This document shows, piece by piece, positions 54,045 to 62,802 of a stretch of DNA of 64,000 bases (position 1 is the first letter of the stretch; the number at the start of each line of letters is the position of its first letter). Origin of the DNA: Hymenobacter negativus (GTDB lineage: Bacteria; Bacteroidota; Bacteroidia; Cytophagales; Hymenobacteraceae); the NCBI RefSeq assembly GCF_017571495.1, contig NZ_JAGETZ010000004.1, forward strand, positions 248,001-312,000. The letters run 5' to 3'. Made by a program: the position numbers and the translations under genes. The notes under the pieces are model-generated. The model did not search any database. It was not told where the DNA came from and saw only the letters and a list, made by a program, of their open reading frames with translations.

Positions 54045-54755
54045 TCAAGGAAAGAGCGCGATATGGTGTTCAATCAACTCGTACAGGCCCTGCACGATGC
54101 GCGGGCGCAGCACCTCAAACGCCGCACTGGCTGCCTCAAATTTTGGCGCAGGACTGTAGCTACCCGTGCGGGCCAACTGGCGACGACGGGGTTCGGCCTG
54201 CTCCTGTTCGAGCGTGGCGACCCGACGCAGGGCCTGGCTGGCCTCTGGGAGAGCCAACAACTGGTCGAAGTACACCAGCACGGTTTCGAGGTGGAAGTAC
54301 ACGGCCGCGTCCAAGCCTTCCCAGTCTTCGTAGGCCAGCCACTCGCTCACGACCAGCACGCAGGCCAAGGGCGGCGGTAACAACTGGGCGGCTTCGAGGT
54401 CGAGCCAATAGGTGCGAGGCACCTGATGCGTCTGCTCCACCGCGTCGGCCACTCGGCGCACGACATCATCGGGCATGCGGTACCGCCTCAGCAGGCGCTG
54501 AGTAAGCGAGTAATGCGCTTGTTCCAGTTGTTGTAAGGTACGCGGCACATCGTAGCCCGCCTGTTCGAGCGCGTGGCGAGCCACCGCTTCGGATACCTGC
54601 GCCTGCTGGGCAACCAGCCGCGTGAGTTCCTGCTTAAACAGGGCTTCGGCGGCCGCTACATCGCCGTTGGTTTGCTGTAACAGCACCAGCCCGTGTCGCA
54701 TGCCAATGGCGGTGCGTTGGCGCAAGGCATGCAATTCATTTCGATATGATTCCAT
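54045..54755 (-). CDS. Uncharacterised protein with EF-Ts/UBA-like N-terminal domain
   Basis: 236 residues. The first ~40 (ELHALRQRTAIGMRHGLVLL then QQTNGDVAAAEALFKQEL) follow the EF-Ts N-terminal UBA-like pattern LR..TG.GM..CK.AL....GD...A...L. A second UBA-like helix set may follow (ARHALEQAGYDVPRTLQQLE). The remainder (about 95-236) is helical with no family I know. There is no EF-Ts dimerisation domain, so it is not a translation factor; binding to another protein is the likely use of the domain. No operon partner on the strand. Confidence 0.7.
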   Translation of the reverse strand: MESYRNELHALRQRTAIGMRHGLVLLQQTNGDVAAAEALFKQELTRLVAQQAQVSEAVARHALEQAGYDVPRTLQQLEQAHYSLTQRLLRRYRMPDDVVRRVADAVEQTHQVPRTYWLDLEAAQLLPPPLACVLVVSEWLAYEDWEGLDAAVYFHLETVLVYFDQLLALPEASQALRRVATLEQEQAEPRRRQLARTGSYSPAPKFEAASAAFEVLRPRIVQGLYELIEHHIALFP

Positions 54756-54862
54756 ATTGGTGCTAGCCCGCTCGGTGTGCGGTGTGGCAGTTTCCAGGAG
54801 AGAAACACTTATCTCATACCAAAAGAAACCTACTCTTTGCTACTGTTCACGGAAACAGTGGA

Positions 54863-54930
54863 TTTTCAGAAAGGTAAAGACGTTCAAATTACTCCCCGAA
54901 AAAAGGCTCTCCCTGCGCGCATCTACAAAG
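54863..54930. repeat. Composite repeat, copy 1 (leader part)
   Basis: TTTTCAGAAAGGTAAAGACG and the following CTCCCCGAA, GCGCATC segments match a second copy at 61466-61523. In both, the leader is followed by the AGCCCCAGCC hairpin. Confidence 0.6.
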
Positions 54931-54957
54931 GGCCCCACTCATCCAACAGAGTAGCTC

Positions 54958-54993
54958 AAGAAGCCCCAGCCCCACCAGCGGCTGGGGCTTCTT
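54958..54993. repeat. AGCCCCAGCC...GGCTGGGGCT hairpin repeat, copy 1
   Basis: 14-nt perfect arms AAGAAGCCCCAGCC and GGCTGGGGCTTCTT around an 8-nt loop. One of five near-identical copies in the last 9 kb. Confidence 0.8.
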
Positions 54994-55009
54994 GCCATTT
55001 GCATCCTCC

Positions 55010-55230
55010 TTACACACGTCCCGGGTCCCCTTACACACGCCTCGGACGTACTTACACACGCCACACGCCTGCTTACACACGTCTCGGGCTTGCTTACACA
55101 TGCCACGCGCCTGCTTACACACGTCTCGGGTCTGCTTGCATGCGTCACGAGCTTGCTTGCACACGTCTCGGGGCTGCCTGCGCATGCTTAGGGCCTGCTG
55201 ACACACGCCTGGCGCCTGCTGACACACGCT
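55010..55230. repeat. 21-bp minisatellite, ten units plus a partial
   Basis: Consensus TTACACACGTCTCGGGCTTGC, exactly 21 nt per unit: units start at 55010, 55031, 55052, 55073, 55094, 55115, 55136, 55157, 55178 and 55199; the eleventh breaks into a T-run. Units diverge most at the ends of the array. Because 21 is a multiple of 3, both strands stay open: the minus strand (55227 to 54889) reads VCKQARD heptads and the plus strand AYTRLGL heptads. Neither shows a convincing start or domain, so I treat it as a repeat rather than a gene. Confidence 0.9.
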
Positions 55231-55374
55231 TTTTTTGCCTCAGAAACGCTTTCTGGTGCACGTGTATAAGGTGGTGGTAAAGCATGGTTCTGATAAACTA
55301 CCCTATAAAGCAATACTGTGGTTGAGAACCCGTAGCTTTCCGCTTCACCATTCCCAACCCAACTACCTTTTTTT

Positions 55375-56094
55375 ATGGATACCCGAGCTACCTCCATCCT
55401 CGACAGCGGCCAGCGCGTGGGCCTGGCCGTGAAAGACCACCCCAACGAGCTGGCCTACTTCCCGCCCCTGCTCGCGGCCGAAACCACCCGCGCCGAGCTG
55501 GTGACGGCCATTGAGGCGCAGCAGGCCACGCAGGACACGGCCACTACGGCCAGCACCACCGACAAGGAAACCGCCCGCGAGCAGATGGCCCAGGCCACGG
55601 CCACCCTCTCGGCCCGCGCCGTGGGCTATGCCCTGGCCACCAATCAGCTGGGGCTGAAGCAGGCCTTCACGCTCTCGTATGCCGACGTGCGCTACGGCGA
55701 GGCCACCGAGGACGTGAACCACGTGCGCGACCTGGTGAAGGCCGTGCAGGCCCTGCCCGCCCAGGTGCGCAAGGACTACCGCCTGACCGATGCCGTGATT
55801 CAGGCGCCGGCCGATGCGGCCGATGCTTTCGAGCAAGCCGACGACGACCAGACCGACGCCAAAGCCGCCCCGCGCCTGGCCACGCTGGCGCTGCCCGAGC
55901 TGCTGCGCCGCCTCAGCGCCGCCCTGCGCCTGATGGAGACGCTGCTGAAGGGCCAGCGCACCGATACGGACCCGAAATTTCAGTGGCCGGCCTTCTATGC
56001 GGCCTTCAAGGAGGCCAACAAGCGGCGGGGCCTGCCCAAACGCGCCGGCAAAACCGCCAAGGGAACCCCGCCGAAACTTGACGGGACGGTATAG
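55375..56094 (+). CDS. Uncharacterised helical protein
   Basis: 239 residues, Ala/Thr/Asp-rich, mainly helical with no signal peptide. Features: an early segment RVGLAVKDHPNELAYFPPLL, a helical central part with ATNQLGLKQAFTLSYADVRY, and a basic tail (KRAGKTAKGTPPK). No family known to me. The ATG follows a long gap with the minisatellite. Base composition is GC-rich, like the core genes. Confidence 0.75.
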   Translation: MDTRATSILDSGQRVGLAVKDHPNELAYFPPLLAAETTRAELVTAIEAQQATQDTATTASTTDKETAREQMAQATATLSARAVGYALATNQLGLKQAFTLSYADVRYGEATEDVNHVRDLVKAVQALPAQVRKDYRLTDAVIQAPADAADAFEQADDDQTDAKAAPRLATLALPELLRRLSAALRLMETLLKGQRTDTDPKFQWPAFYAAFKEANKRRGLPKRAGKTAKGTPPKLDGTV

Positions 56095-56266
56095 AGGTGC
56101 CCGCGCCGGCGGGGCCACCGTGGCGGGGCGGCGGGCGGTGCAGGAACGCCAACCAACCGTTTAAATCACCGTTTCGCTAAATAGCCGGCAACTGTCTGTT
56201 TCTTGCCGGAAGCTGCCCGCACAGCGGGGCGTACGTAGTTAGACCAGGCCAGCGCCTACGCTTACG

Positions 56267-56656
56267 ATGAACATTGAGCAATTCAGAGCCTACTGCCTCG
56301 CGCTACCTTTTGCCGAAGAAAAAACACCCTTTGCCGGTTTTTTTCCCAATGCGCGCGACATCCTGGCCTTCTACGTCGGCGGGAAAATATTCTGCTATTT
56401 CGACCTTGACAAGTTCGACAAATGCTCCTTGAAAAGCACGCCCGAATGCATCGCCGAACTAAAGGAGCGTTACCAAGCGGCGGGCAACCCTTTTAATATG
56501 AGCCCGAAATATTGGTTAAGCATTCGCTTCAATGACGACTTGCCCGATGCTTTGCTCCTGGAATTGGTGACCAGCTCTTACACATTAGTGCGTACCAGCC
56601 TGCCAAAAAAACAGCAGGACCAGCTGGCACAGGCAGGTCCGCTTGGTAAACCCTAA
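56267..56656 (+). CDS. MmcQ/YjbR family protein
   Basis: 129 residues forming a complete YjbR-like (double-wing CyaY-like) domain: FRAYCLALPFAEEKTPFAGF, FYVGGKIFCYFDLDKF, then NMSPKYWLSIRFNDDLPDAL and LVTSSYTLVRTSLPKK. Family members are small DNA-binding-like proteins of uncertain role. Stand-alone. Confidence 0.9.
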   Translation: MNIEQFRAYCLALPFAEEKTPFAGFFPNARDILAFYVGGKIFCYFDLDKFDKCSLKSTPECIAELKERYQAAGNPFNMSPKYWLSIRFNDDLPDALLLELVTSSYTLVRTSLPKKQQDQLAQAGPLGKP

Positions 56657-56770
56657 AATAGCAACTCCTCGGTTTCCCAAACGGCTCCAACGTCTCGGCA
56701 ACAGGCACCCAGCCGACGGCCGCAGTCCCGGCAGCGCCTACGAAACCCGGCTATGCCCCACCGTTTCCCC

Positions 56771-56806
56771 AGCAGCCCCAGCCCCGCCAGCGGCTGGGGC
56801 TTCTGC
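56771..56806. repeat. Hairpin repeat, copy 2
   Basis: AGCAGCCCCAGCC and GGCTGGGGCTTCTGC with the same CCGCCAGC-type loop as the other four copies; lies between the MmcQ-like and Uma2 genes. Confidence 0.8.
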
Positions 56807-56902
56807 ATGGCTCCGCCCACCGGAAACCTCGGCCGCCGATGGCACCGCCCCGAGCCCGGCGGTGCCCAAATCCCTTCCGGTGGTCCCCTTGGCTGGCCGC
56901 TG

Positions 56903-56910
56903 TATCTTTG
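56903..56910 (+). promoter_or_regulatory. -7 box TATCTTTG of the Uma2 gene
   Basis: Perfect TAnnTTTG match 37 nt before ATG 56948. Confidence 0.6.
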
Positions 56911-56947
56911 GTTGCGCCCCGCATCACCACCCCAACCGCCTTTTGCC

Positions 56948-57553
56948 ATGGAAGCCGCCATCACCTCCCTCTCGCAGCTCGACCCCAACGGCAGCTACAC
57001 CTACGCCGATTACCTGACGTGGCGGTTTGACGAGTTTGTGGAGCTCATAAAGGGCAAGGTGCTGCGGCCCATGGCCGGAGCCGGGCGCCGGCACCAGCAG
57101 GTGTCGCGGCGCCTGGGCTATGCGATTGACAGCCACTTGCGACGCAGCTCCTGCGAGCTGTATTACGCGCCGTTCGACGTGCGCCTCACCCGTGTTACTG
57201 GCGCGGGCGATGCGCAGGTGCAGACCGTGGTGCAGCCCGACATACTGGTGGTGTGCGACACGGCTAAGCTGGACGAGCGCGGCTGCGTGGGCGCTCCGGA
57301 CTGGATTATTGAAATCGTGTCGCCTGGCAACCTCAAACACGATACGAAGACGAAGTTCGACCTCTACCAGGAAAACGGGGTGCGCGAGTACTGGGTGGTG
57401 TTTCCCGGCGAGCAGACCGTGCTGGCCTACGTGCTGGACGAGCACGGCCGCTACGAGGTGGCCGGCGAGTACGCCGCGCCCGGCCCGATGCCCGTCACGG
57501 TGCTGCCCGGGCTGGCCGTGGAATGGAGCGAGGTGTTCGACGCGGCGGTGTAA
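56948..57553 (+). CDS. Uma2 family endonuclease-fold protein (DUF820)
   Basis: 201 residues with a PD-(D/E)XK-like core: VVQPDILVVCD, then PDWIIEIVSPGNLKHDTKTK, with Glu and Lys in the expected order, and DLYQENGVREYWVVFPGEQT. Uma2 proteins are common multi-copy genes in environmental bacteria and are suspected nucleases; no cellular role is proven. The frame is open from 56753, but the promoter box and ATG 56948 define the start. Confidence 0.9.
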   Translation: MEAAITSLSQLDPNGSYTYADYLTWRFDEFVELIKGKVLRPMAGAGRRHQQVSRRLGYAIDSHLRRSSCELYYAPFDVRLTRVTGAGDAQVQTVVQPDILVVCDTAKLDERGCVGAPDWIIEIVSPGNLKHDTKTKFDLYQENGVREYWVVFPGEQTVLAYVLDEHGRYEVAGEYAAPGPMPVTVLPGLAVEWSEVFDAAV

Positions 57554-57938
57554 AGACTTCGGCCAGATGGCAAAGTTGGAGCCGAGGCAATTGGCTAAAC
57601 TCAACCAGGTAAAGACTATTGTCCAGAAGCCCCAGCCCCGCCAGCGGCTGGGGCTTCTGGCTGTCACGGTCGGCCGCCTGGCGCGCCTGTGACGCGTTGC
57701 CTATTGATTTAGCATCTGCGACGCGGCGGCGTGACCAATCGTTTTGCCGGTGTCCATTGGCGAGCCACAGGCGCAGCGCCAGTGGGTGTCTGCGAACCTC
57801 GTGCCCCCGTAGCATTTCGTAAACGTTGGTTCATAGACGAGTTTCTTGAACTCGCTTAGTATTGCCTTGACTTACGGGCCACCTGGCTTGAGGCCCGACT
57901 AGTAGTTTACTAAAAGGAGCATCAGATTAAACATTTCC
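57554..57938. other. Gap after Uma2 with hairpin repeat
   Basis: Contains hairpin repeat copy 3 and, at 57564-57578, AGATGGCAAAGTTGG, also found upstream of the ABC exporter near 53889. The rest (57661-57938) shows no gene or clear signal. Confidence 0.5.
57623..57660. repeat. Hairpin repeat, copy 3
   Basis: Perfect 15-nt arms CCAGAAGCCCCAGCC (57623-57637) and GGCTGGGGCTTCTGG (57646-57660), the longest perfect stem of the family. It is preceded by AGGTAAAGAC, as in the composite repeats. Confidence 0.85.
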
Positions 57939-58331
57939 ATGAACCTTTATTTTGACAAACTATACTGTACCCAGAATAGCGATGGGCTACTAAAGCTGTG
58001 TTTCTTTAACACAGTCACCACAGGTTGCTTATCTTTTGATGGAGGAGTGTTCTACTTAGCTCTACAGGGCTGCACACCGCGGGGAAAGCCCCATTCACTT
58101 CTTGAACAGAAAGCAGGTTGTAGCATCTGCGCTATAAAAGAGAACGAGGACATGGAACCCCTCATTCAATTGTCAGATGGGAGCCTTGTTAAAATATTTT
58201 TCTTTCCAGATGACTCCTTCGAGAATGGCATAAGTCAAGTATTCACACTATATGAACCTAACAATCTACACTATGTAGAGGCGGCGCTCGAATTTGAAGA
58301 AGGCTCTAGCGTAGATATTGGAGCAGAATAG
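57939..58331 (+). CDS. Uncharacterised 130-residue protein
   Basis: AT-rich gene unlike its surroundings. The protein has several cysteines (LYCTQN, KLCFFN, ALQGC, GCSICA) and an acidic C-terminus (ALEFEEGSSVDIGAE). No signal peptide or known domain. Probably acquired. The 200-bp stretch after it shows no supported gene. Confidence 0.6.
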   Translation: MNLYFDKLYCTQNSDGLLKLCFFNTVTTGCLSFDGGVFYLALQGCTPRGKPHSLLEQKAGCSICAIKENEDMEPLIQLSDGSLVKIFFFPDDSFENGISQVFTLYEPNNLHYVEAALEFEEGSSVDIGAE

Positions 58332-58534
58332 CTGCAAAGCAGGAATTGGTTTTATTCTTATAGCAGTAGACCGTGGTGGCGAGTCATGCCTTCTCCCCTG
58401 GGTGCTAATGGCTAGTCGATTTAAACGGTCGTCTAAATTAATGAGGGCTTACCCAGAGAGGCCCGCGCCGTGGTTAAATACAACCTGGCCCTGGAAACCA
58501 GCGCCACCCTGCCCCCGGACGCGCGTCGTACGGC

Positions 58535-59293
58535 TCATGCTCGCTCCGCGACCAGCCGGTACAGGTCTTGGGCATTTTCAAAAGCGGCGCCCATGGTATT
58601 GTTGAAGTAGGCATACACGTCTTTCCCCTCTTGGAGGTAGTCGTGTATCTGCTCGGCTGTGTCATGCAGAAAGTCGCGCTCGTAGGACTCTCGGTAGTTG
58701 CCCCGCGGGCCGTGGAAGCGCATATAAACAAAGTCTGCCCCCTCGTTGAGTTGGGCGTTTCGGGCGGGGCCTTTGTCATGCAACACCAGGCTGGCGCCGT
58801 GGTGGTCCAGCATCTCAAACGCATCATCGGTGTACCAGCTGGGGTGGCGAAACTCCACCGCTTTGCGCCACTCATGGGCGGGGTCTGCCGCGGCAAGCGC
58901 CTGCAATAGGGCACTGACCGCCTTTAGCTGCCGAATGGTGTTGCTGGGCGGGAACTGAATGAGCAGGCATCCCTTTTTGGGGCCCAACTCCCTTGCTGCA
59001 TCTAGAAAGCGGGCGATGCCGGAGAGGTCCTCGGCCAGCGTCTTGGTGTGCGTGATATCGCGCCACAGCTTAATGGTAAAGTCAAACGCAGGGCCGGTTT
59101 CCGTGGCCCAGGCCGCAAATGTTTTGGGCTGGGGGATGCGGTAGAAGGTGCTGTTAATCTCCACCGAGTTAAACAGGGTGGCGTAGTAGGTGAGGCGGCT
59201 CGTGGCCTGGTAGGCCTCCGGAAAGGTGGCCTTCGGTCCGGGCACCACGATGCCGCTGGTGCCCGTACGCAGGGTGCCAAGGAGAGCAGGCAT
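58535..59293 (-). CDS. DUF72 family protein
   Basis: 252 residues with the TIM-barrel DUF72 pattern: TGTSGIVVPG, YATLFNSVEINSTFYRIPQP, FTIKLWRDITHTK, LLIQFPPSN, VEFRHPSWY and YMRFHGPRGNYRESY with VYAYFNNTMGAAFENAQDL at the end. Function of the family is unsettled. Stand-alone, complete. Confidence 0.92.
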   Translation of the reverse strand: MPALLGTLRTGTSGIVVPGPKATFPEAYQATSRLTYYATLFNSVEINSTFYRIPQPKTFAAWATETGPAFDFTIKLWRDITHTKTLAEDLSGIARFLDAARELGPKKGCLLIQFPPSNTIRQLKAVSALLQALAAADPAHEWRKAVEFRHPSWYTDDAFEMLDHHGASLVLHDKGPARNAQLNEGADFVYMRFHGPRGNYRESYERDFLHDTAEQIHDYLQEGKDVYAYFNNTMGAAFENAQDLYRLVAERA

Positions 59294-59397
59294 GGGGAGG
59301 AGTTAGACGGAAGTTTCAGGGTATAACGTGCCACGCGGCCTCGGCGTTTTACCCCAGGTGCATCTCCAAAAGGAGCGTATTGTCACTACTTCAAGTG

Positions 59398-59991
59398 TCA
59401 CACCTCCTGCAATAAGTCTAAGCGAGGTCGCAGCACGGCGCTGTCTACGGGTTGTAGGAAGCGCATGCCCTTCTCTTCCTGCTCCATCCGCCGAGTCATT
59501 GGCTCCAAGGTAATGTCCGGAAGCGTTGGTCCCTGCAGGTCCACCAACTCGCCGACTAAGCTAAATCCCGTAGTAGAGTCTTGCTTGACCCAAAGCATTT
59601 CGTAGTGGACTTCAGATGTGAAATTCGGGCACAGCGTGGTGAAGTGCCCGGCCGGCACGGCCAGCCACGGGCTGGCAAACATGCTGCTATCTACTTTTCC
59701 CAACCGATGGTAGGTGTAGGCGATAAATCGGTCCGGACCTCGCTGCACTAAGCGCATGCAGCGATTCTTATCGGGGTGCCCGCCGGTGGTGCTCAGATAG
59801 AGCAAAGTATAGCGCGCGCCTCCGTACCGAGCGAAGTCCCGCATCGCGGCGTAAGCAGCGGTGGTGTCAACCGCGGCGTAGGTAGCTGGCCCTTCTACTT
59901 GCAGTACGCGGCACGTGGACGAAGCCGGGGTGGCTATGCGCGAAGCGGTGCATGCTCCAAGTGCGGTCAGTAAAAACAAGAAGGCGCGCAT
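59398..59991 (-). CDS. Uncharacterised lipoprotein
   Basis: 197 residues, short lipoprotein signal (FLFLLTALGAC). The body has no family I know; segments such as ARYTLLYLSTTGGHPDKNRC and RFIAYTYHRLG suggest beta structure, and a second Cys pair may form disulfides. Single gene. Confidence 0.7.
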   Translation of the reverse strand: MRAFLFLLTALGACTASRIATPASSTCRVLQVEGPATYAAVDTTAAYAAMRDFARYGGARYTLLYLSTTGGHPDKNRCMRLVQRGPDRFIAYTYHRLGKVDSSMFASPWLAVPAGHFTTLCPNFTSEVHYEMLWVKQDSTTGFSLVGELVDLQGPTLPDITLEPMTRRMEQEEKGMRFLQPVDSAVLRPRLDLLQEV

Positions 59992-60076
59992 GAGGTCGTA
60001 AGATACACTGGTAGCCTTGCTTCAACCACATGACTACCTGTTCACAGAAAGGTGTTCCAGACGCGCTCCGAACCGG

Positions 60077-60667
60077 TCATCCTCGGTCGTGTATCTCGCT
60101 CTTCGGCACGCGCCATACGGCCACGAGGGCCCATACCGCCGCCGCCGTGATGGCGAGGGTCCGGACCAGGTGCGCGGCCTGCAATTGGCGGTAGAGTTCC
60201 TCGCTGTAGCCGTGGTCCTGCATCGCGTCCTGCGCGCCGGCTGCCCACGGCGTGCTGGCGACCGATACGACTAGCAGCGTCGCGATTCCCCACACCGCCC
60301 GGCGCGGGACACGGGCCGGGGCAGCCCACAGGGCCAGCGTCCACAGCAGGCACAGGGCCCCGTACGGCAGCACGACAATCGGCAACCGCCGCGTATAGCC
60401 GCGGCTGAACGCCTGCAACGCGGCATTGCCGAGCAGACTCATGTCGACGTGAATGCGGTACACGTTGAAGTACAGCAGCCAGCACGCGCCGACCGAGAAC
60501 CAGAGCGCTGCCACCCCGGCCGCTTGCAGCGGGCTCGCAGCCCCCTGGGGAAGCCAGATTGGCAGCGGACGCCGGGTTACGGCCGCGGTTGCCACGGCCC
60601 CCAAAAAAAGAAGCAGCGAGGCGGCCAGCATGGCCAGAAAGAGTAAAAAATAGAGCGGCATAGGCAT
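60077..60667 (-). CDS. Uncharacterised membrane protein, four to five helices
   Basis: 196 residues with hydrophobic helices near 1-25, 45-70, 95-115, 125-145 and 165-185. The segment ALWFSVGACWLLYFNVYRIH followed by an amphipathic piece resembles DUF1772-like small membrane proteins, but not convincingly. The ATG at 60667 is preferred over 60685. A hairpin of CGCCCGC...GCGGGCG lies upstream at about 60722-60744. Confidence 0.65.
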   Translation of the reverse strand: MPMPLYFLLFLAMLAASLLLFLGAVATAAVTRRPLPIWLPQGAASPLQAAGVAALWFSVGACWLLYFNVYRIHVDMSLLGNAALQAFSRGYTRRLPIVVLPYGALCLLWTLALWAAPARVPRRAVWGIATLLVVSVASTPWAAGAQDAMQDHGYSEELYRQLQAAHLVRTLAITAAAVWALVAVWRVPKSEIHDRG

Positions 60668-60898
60668 CCATAAAATACACCGCAATATATGGATTCAACA
60701 GCAAGAAATCCCCCTGCTGGCCGCCCGCCGCTTCAGGCGGGCGATTGTCGTTTCCCCAACAACTAACGCACGTCATCTTTCCTACTTTGCCATGGGGTCC
60801 CCTCCTGTCACCCGCCAGAGCGCGTTTACGGCATGACCCTGCTGCGAAAGGGTCCAGATAGCAAAAGGGGCGTTGAAACGCTCCGCTTAGGAGCAGGC

Positions 60899-61387
60899 TT
60901 ACTCAACAAACAGCGGCAACTGTTCGATGCGTTGGAAGCACTCCGGGTCCGGGGCTTCGAAGCCCAGGTACATGTAGTAGTCGTACCCAAACTCGACAGC
61001 TCTGGTCCCGGTGTCGTCCACGAGGCGAAACCACAGGCACTCGCGCAGGGCCAGGGCCACCAAGGCCCCCAAATCTGACGCGGGAAAGGCACGTACGCCG
61101 CTTTCGACCCGTTGGAACACCTCCTGGAGTGAGCCATCCGCGTCCCCTAGCCAGCGGATTTCCGCGGACTCTAGCCCGACGTGTCCCGAACCCGCGAAAA
61201 AGAGCTGCACGGCTTGTACGTACCGTGCTTCGACGGCTAAGTATTCATCCAGGAGCAGGCGCTGGCCCGCAAACTCGTTGCCCACATCGCTGATGGCAGT
61301 CCACTCGTCGGGCAAGTAATGACCTTGTCCGTTGCGGAACAGCGGGTTGTACTTGGTCACCCGTTTATAGAACGAACTTTTGCGCAT
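60899..61387 (-). CDS. Uncharacterised 162-residue protein
   Basis: No signal peptide or known domain. The N-terminus is basic (MRKSSFYKRVTKYNPLFRNG), the rest acidic and aromatic (RAVEFGYDYYMYLGFEAPDP, QLPLFVE). The pattern resembles proteins of toxin-immunity or contact-response type in size and acidity, but I see no partner toxin beside it. Confidence 0.65.
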   Translation of the reverse strand: MRKSSFYKRVTKYNPLFRNGQGHYLPDEWTAISDVGNEFAGQRLLLDEYLAVEARYVQAVQLFFAGSGHVGLESAEIRWLGDADGSLQEVFQRVESGVRAFPASDLGALVALALRECLWFRLVDDTGTRAVEFGYDYYMYLGFEAPDPECFQRIEQLPLFVE

Positions 61388-61465
61388 CTTTTGCCCCTCT
61401 TGAAATGACTAAGGAGCACCTTAGCCCTTATACCCCAAAGCTACTTGGGTTCAACAAAACGGTAG

Positions 61466-61523
61466 TTTTCTGAAAGGTAAAGACCTTCAAAATACTTCCC
61501 GAAGAAGCTCATGCTGGCGCATC
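61466..61523. repeat. Composite repeat, copy 2 (leader part)
   Basis: TTTTCTGAAAGGTAAAGACC then TTCAAAATACTTCCCGAAG and GCGCATC, matching 54863-54930 in order and spacing. Confidence 0.6.
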
Positions 61524-61567
61524 CGCGACGCGCTGCTGATGAGACATTCATTCAGCGGGGGTAGCTT

Positions 61568-61604
61568 CCAGAAGCTCCAGCCCCGCCAGCGGCTGGGGCT
61601 TCTG
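61568..61604. repeat. Hairpin repeat, copy 4
   Basis: CCAGAAGCTCCAGCC (61568-61582) with GGCTGGGGCTTCTG (61591-61604), one mismatch in the stem; follows composite leader copy 2. Confidence 0.8.
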
Positions 61605-61797
61605 CCTGTCACAGCCAGCGGAAATCCTGCCCGCCCAGCGGCTCGTCCACAGCCTCCAGCCCGCAGTTACCTGAGCCCCAAAAGAAACGAACAGCTCCCG
61701 GTGAGGGCGCTAGGCAACTGCCGCGCCACTGCATAACTTGCCGGGTGTGAGCAGCTCACGAAACATACTAAATCCAACCCCAACCCTTTTCTAACTT

Positions 61798-62790
61798 ATG
61801 AGATTACCCCTACTTCTACTTCTGGCCCTTCCGCTATCAGCCGCGGCCCAAATGAATGGCTCCAGCTTTGGCAACGCCAATTACCAGGTAGCCCAGCGGC
61901 AGGCCCAGATGGCCAACAACTTTCAGCGCCAGACGATGGAGCGGTCGATGGCACGCATGAGTTCCTCTTCTTACTCCGCCGCGCAACAGGCGCAATGGAA
62001 AGCGAAGCGGGAAGAGCGGGTAGCCAAGCAACACGATGCTGAGCTGAAAGCCACTGCCGAACTCGCCCGCCTCACCCGTCGCCAAGACAGCCTGCGGCTG
62101 GCGCATCCGGCTCCCAACGCCATCCAGGCGGCCGCCCGCCAGAAGGCCGACGAACAGGCGCTGGCGCAGCTGACCGTGAAAAACTACCGGGACGTGTTTC
62201 TGCCTGGCCAGGTAATGGCCGCCGAGGAAGCCCGCTCGCTCCCGGAAAAAGAGATGCAGGACTGGGTCAACATCAGTAAGGAACTGTCGGACAACGACTG
62301 GTGGACCAAGCAGGACCCCGCGCAGCTGCTGGCCAAGGTCACGGCCTACCGCGCCTCGCTCACTTCGCTCACCACCGCCCTGCTGGGCTTCGACCCGGCC
62401 ATGGCCCCGAAACCCGAGCGCATGCCCTCGACGGCTGCCTTGGACGCCATGCGGGCCAAAGGCACCTTCGACCAGCAGGTGGCCACGCAGTTTCTGCAGG
62501 AGGCTGCCCGGGTAGAAAAACTGGGGGCCAGCACAAAGATGGTGAGCGCCCTCAACGACTTTAACCACGACGTAGCTGCGGCGGCCGCCCGCCCCGAGAT
62601 GCAGCAGAATCCGCAGAAGCTACGCAATGCCGTCAAGTCTGGCCTTAAAGACCTCAACAAAGCCATGGGCATCTACGAGATGCAAATGGGAGGGTCGCAG
62701 GTGTTGAGCTACGCGCAAAACACCATTGAAAAGTGCGCCAGTACTTTTCTGCCAAAACCCGACAAAAAAGCCAAGAAACAGGCCAGCTAG
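61798..62790 (+). CDS. Uncharacterised secreted helical protein
   Basis: 330 residues: Sec signal (LPLLLLLALPLSAAAQ, cut near residue 18), a Gln/Met-rich helical stretch (ANNFQRQTMERSMARMSSSS), coiled coil (about 60-125), and a helical C-terminus ending in Lys-rich PDKKAKKQAS. No family known. The gene for a 43-residue membrane peptide follows after 12 bp. Confidence 0.8.
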   Translation: MRLPLLLLLALPLSAAAQMNGSSFGNANYQVAQRQAQMANNFQRQTMERSMARMSSSSYSAAQQAQWKAKREERVAKQHDAELKATAELARLTRRQDSLRLAHPAPNAIQAAARQKADEQALAQLTVKNYRDVFLPGQVMAAEEARSLPEKEMQDWVNISKELSDNDWWTKQDPAQLLAKVTAYRASLTSLTTALLGFDPAMAPKPERMPSTAALDAMRAKGTFDQQVATQFLQEAARVEKLGASTKMVSALNDFNHDVAAAAARPEMQQNPQKLRNAVKSGLKDLNKAMGIYEMQMGGSQVLSYAQNTIEKCASTFLPKPDKKAKKQAS

Positions 62791-62802
62791 CTGACCCGAC
62801 GC

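Larger units (their letters stand above)
61388..61797. other. Gap with composite repeat copy 2
   Basis: Holds the second composite repeat (leader 61466-61523; hairpin 61568-61604). The remaining sequence to 61797 has no gene I can support. Confidence 0.6.

Noticed and set aside
54889..55227. Cys-rich heptad protein on the minus strand
   Set aside because: Frame arises from the minisatellite plus the hairpin repeat; no ribosome site, signal or domain.
55010..55230. CRISPR array
   Set aside because: Units are contiguous 21-bp tandem repeats with no spacers, and no cas genes are near.
60042..60776. 244-codon frame overlapping the membrane protein
   Set aside because: Same strand, other frame; Gly/Arg-rich without domains, while the 60077-60667 frame has regular membrane helices.
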